A DNA stretch of 14,156 bases. Source: Nitrospirota bacterium (GTDB lineage: Bacteria > Nitrospirota > Nitrospiria > Nitrospirales > Nitrospiraceae). Made by a program: the position numbers and the translations under genes. Below are positions 12,751 to 14,156 of this stretch, one piece after another. Every line of letters begins with the position of its first letter. The first letter of the stretch is position 1. The notes under the pieces were generated by a model, which was not told where the DNA came from, did not search any database, and was given only the letters and a program-made list of their open reading frames with translations. The stretch lies in contig JACRQB010000122.1 of the NCBI GenBank assembly GCA_016222925.1, positions 1-14,156 on the forward strand, in the 5' to 3' direction.

Positions 12751-12999
12751 ATGATGGACATGCTATCAACTGACACAAGTACGAAGCCCCGCTATACACT
12801 GAGCTATGGCCTACGGCTGGATCAAGGCACGGCGAGCGAGCTCACTCACCCGCGTGTGTCCATTCTCCTGCCCGATGGCTCGGTCGGCAGCATGACGCTG
12901 CACGTGATGAACGGCACCGCGGATGAAATTAAGGCGCAGCTCCTCGCCAGCATCGACGCATTCTTCGACATCTATGCCGATGTGTACGCCGACGTGTAA
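12751..12999 (+). CDS. Small hypothetical protein, 82 aa
   Basis: The frame starts MMDMLSTDTSTKPRYTLSYG and ends FFDIYADVYADV. It has no cysteines, so it cannot be the ferredoxin-type delta subunit. The middle reads as beta strands (HPRVSILLPDGSVGSMTLHV) and the end as an acidic amphipathic helix (ADEIKAQLLASIDAFFDIYA). ATG 12751 has a strong GGAGAGGA (12740-12747). It is in line with porA and porB but separated from porB by a stable stem. No family was recognised. A role with the oxidoreductase is suggested only by co-orientation. Confidence 0.75.
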   Translation: MMDMLSTDTSTKPRYTLSYGLRLDQGTASELTHPRVSILLPDGSVGSMTLHVMNGTADEIKAQLLASIDAFFDIYADVYADV

Positions 13000-13074
13000 G
13001 GCTCAACCGTCCGTGACCGAGGCGTCGATATCGCTCAAGATCCTTCCGACGTCTTTGGTAGGAGGCCCTCGATC

Positions 13075-13491
13075 ATGCAAACACTCGACATCCATCGCCC
13101 TGAGATGCCAAATCTACAGTTCGTCCTGTTCGTGACGGCACTCTGCACGTCTCGCCTCACCGCAATCAATATTCCCTATGTCCTCCGTGCCACGATTTTC
13201 AACCGGTGCTGGACACTCATTCATGAAAGCCCTCCGCCAGGCAGACCGGAGGAACGGGTCCTGGACCTCAGCCCCTGGACTGAACTCACCGTCGAGGCGA
13301 TGGCAGAGACCATACGTGTAGCGCTCATGGAGGCAGGGATTCAAATCTTGGCCTGGGAACATGCACCCAGCGAGCCGACACATACCAGCACACCTGAAGC
13401 CAAACCCCTCATCGAACGACTCGCGCAACTGTTTCCTCAGCCACCCAAGGAAACTGACAGCGGCCAGGCTGCAGACGCTGTCCCGCACTGA
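13075..13491 (+). CDS. Hypothetical protein, 138 aa, possible accessory of the oxidoreductase cluster
   Basis: The 138-aa protein starts MQTLDIHRPEMPNLQFVLFV. Its well-folded part runs to about residue 105, with alternating hydrophobic strands and helices (VLDLSPWTELTVEAMAETIR, ALMEAGIQILAWEH). A Pro/Thr/Glu-rich tail ends in DAVPH. Three cysteines are scattered without a cluster-binding pattern. The ribosome binding site GGAGG lies at 13060-13064. It follows the 82-aa gene by 75 bases and is the last gene of the plus-strand run. Five-subunit oxidoreductases of some autotrophs have a small extra subunit (E). This protein is of suitable size, but I cannot confirm similarity. Confidence 0.7.
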   Translation: MQTLDIHRPEMPNLQFVLFVTALCTSRLTAINIPYVLRATIFNRCWTLIHESPPPGRPEERVLDLSPWTELTVEAMAETIRVALMEAGIQILAWEHAPSEPTHTSTPEAKPLIERLAQLFPQPPKETDSGQAADAVPH

Positions 13492-13523
13492 CAGGCCACG
13501 ACTCGCAGAATCCCTCACACGGT

Positions 13524-14156
13524 CTACAAACTCTGTGACCAGCTGTCACATGGTGGGGTACATCGTGGCAGCGCCTTCATCGAGGCTACTGAGGGGAAAA
13601 TCTCATCCAGCTGCTTCATGGTTTCCTGGCTGAGGACAAGACTGAGTGCCCGCATGGAGCCATTCAGCTGTTCCATCGTGCGTGGACCAATAATTGGGGA
13701 AGTGACGGCCTTTTGGTGTAACAACCAGGCCAGCCCAACATCTGCCGGTCCTTCGCCAATTCGTTCGCACAACGCCTCATACGCCTCCAGCTTCGGACGA
13801 GCGTCGTCCACCTGCTTTTTCAAATCCGCGTCTGCGCGACGCCCTGCACTGGCCGATTTCAGAACGCCGGCCAAGAGCCCACGTCCCAGTGGACTCCAGG
13901 GAATCAGCCCGATGCCATAGGCCTCACAGGCGGGAATCACTTCCAACTCAATCATACGCTCCGTAAGATTATAGAGGCTCTGCTCGGATACAAGTCCCAT
14001 GAAGTTGCGGCTGCGCGCGATTTCCTGAGCCTGGGCTAAGTGCCAACCGGCGAAATTGCTACTCCCCACATAGATGACCTTGCCTTCTCTGACTAACTGC
14101 TCCATGGCCTGCCAGACTTCCTCCCACGGTGTCTTCCGATCGACATGATGCATCTG
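13524..14156 (-). CDS. Aldo/keto reductase, N-terminal part beyond window edge
   Basis: The minus strand reads in from the edge as QMHHVDRKTPWEEVWQAMEQ and continues VREGKVIYVGSSNFAGWHLA. These are the middle of an aldo/keto reductase TIM barrel (the catalytic His of QMHHVD, then the GKVxYxGxSNF segment). Later motifs are SEQSLYNL, IPWSPLGRGLLAG and AWLLHQKAVTSPIIGPRTMEQL, the NADPH-binding end. The enzyme would reduce aldehydes or ketones with NADPH; the substrate is unknown. The N-terminal barrel strands, including the catalytic Asp/Tyr/Lys, lie outside. After LDEIFP the C-terminus (SVASMKALPRCTPPCDSWSQ) is unlike the usual GPGG-x-APEAYAW ending, so a late frameshift is possible. It converges on the 138-aa gene with 32 bases between stops. 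Confidence 0.9.
   Translation of the reverse strand, partial: QMHHVDRKTPWEEVWQAMEQLVREGKVIYVGSSNFAGWHLAQAQEIARSRNFMGLVSEQSLYNLTERMIELEVIPACEAYGIGLIPWSPLGRGLLAGVLKSASAGRRADADLKKQVDDARPKLEAYEALCERIGEGPADVGLAWLLHQKAVTSPIIGPRTMEQLNGSMRALSLVLSQETMKQLDEIFPSVASMKALPRCTPPCDSWSQSL

Overview
The window looks like part of a chromosome of a moderately GC-rich bacterium, most likely a Nitrospira-type member of the Nitrospirota. The main evidence is the two-gene 2-oxoacid:ferredoxin oxidoreductase module (10457-12653). It resembles the alpha and beta subunits of the reverse-TCA pyruvate/2-oxoglutarate synthases of autotrophs. The taxon call is an inference from protein character, not from a marker gene.

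Region 1 (1-1996) is a margin. It holds the head of a small DUF1328-type membrane protein (minus strand), an unrecognised minus-strand gene with a probable 2-base slip near its 5' end, and a decayed transposase tail (IS91-like). It also has two fragments of a repeat that is complete three times further on.

Region 2 (1997-9600) is an accessory island built like an integron cassette array without a normal IntI. It opens with a 207-aa tyrosine recombinase that is only a catalytic domain. Single-gene units follow, separated by attC-like sites (3427-3493, 3984-4046, 7512-7554, 9454-9515 and a decayed one at 6732-6785). Several cassette hallmarks are visible: stop codons TAA lying inside the R'' box GCCTAAC, starts a few bases after GTTAG cores, and TTG/GTG starts. 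Cassette-type genes are a HEPN-like protein, a dCMP deaminase-like enzyme, a conserved unknown protein, a truncated exonuclease/endonuclease/phosphatase domain, a small Cys-rich secreted protein and a membrane-anchored exported protein. The middle (4050-6730) is interrupted by ordinary genes: an unknown minus-strand gene, a BrnT-like toxin with its antitoxin, and a superinfection-immunity-like membrane protein.

The most unusual structure is a 139-141 bp noncoding element with roughly 20-bp terminal inverted repeats (called R1 here). It has three full copies (2682-2821, 6794-6932, 8128-8268), each ending 10-12 bases before a GTTAG core with a gene just downstream. Two copies are preceded by the 3' end of the recombinase gene. 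One of those tails has been spliced onto the truncated EEP gene, giving it the recombinase's C-terminal residues. Two further dispersed repeats (R2, about 70 bp; R3, 20 bp) accompany the cassettes.

Region 3 (10077-13491) is a plus-strand cluster: an A-type Fe-S carrier, porA-like alpha, porB-like beta, and two small unrecognised proteins of 82 and 138 aa. No gamma or delta (ferredoxin) subunit is present. A 13-bp perfect stem lies between beta and the 82-aa gene. The window ends in a convergent, incomplete aldo/keto reductase gene. No rRNA, tRNA or CRISPR array was seen.
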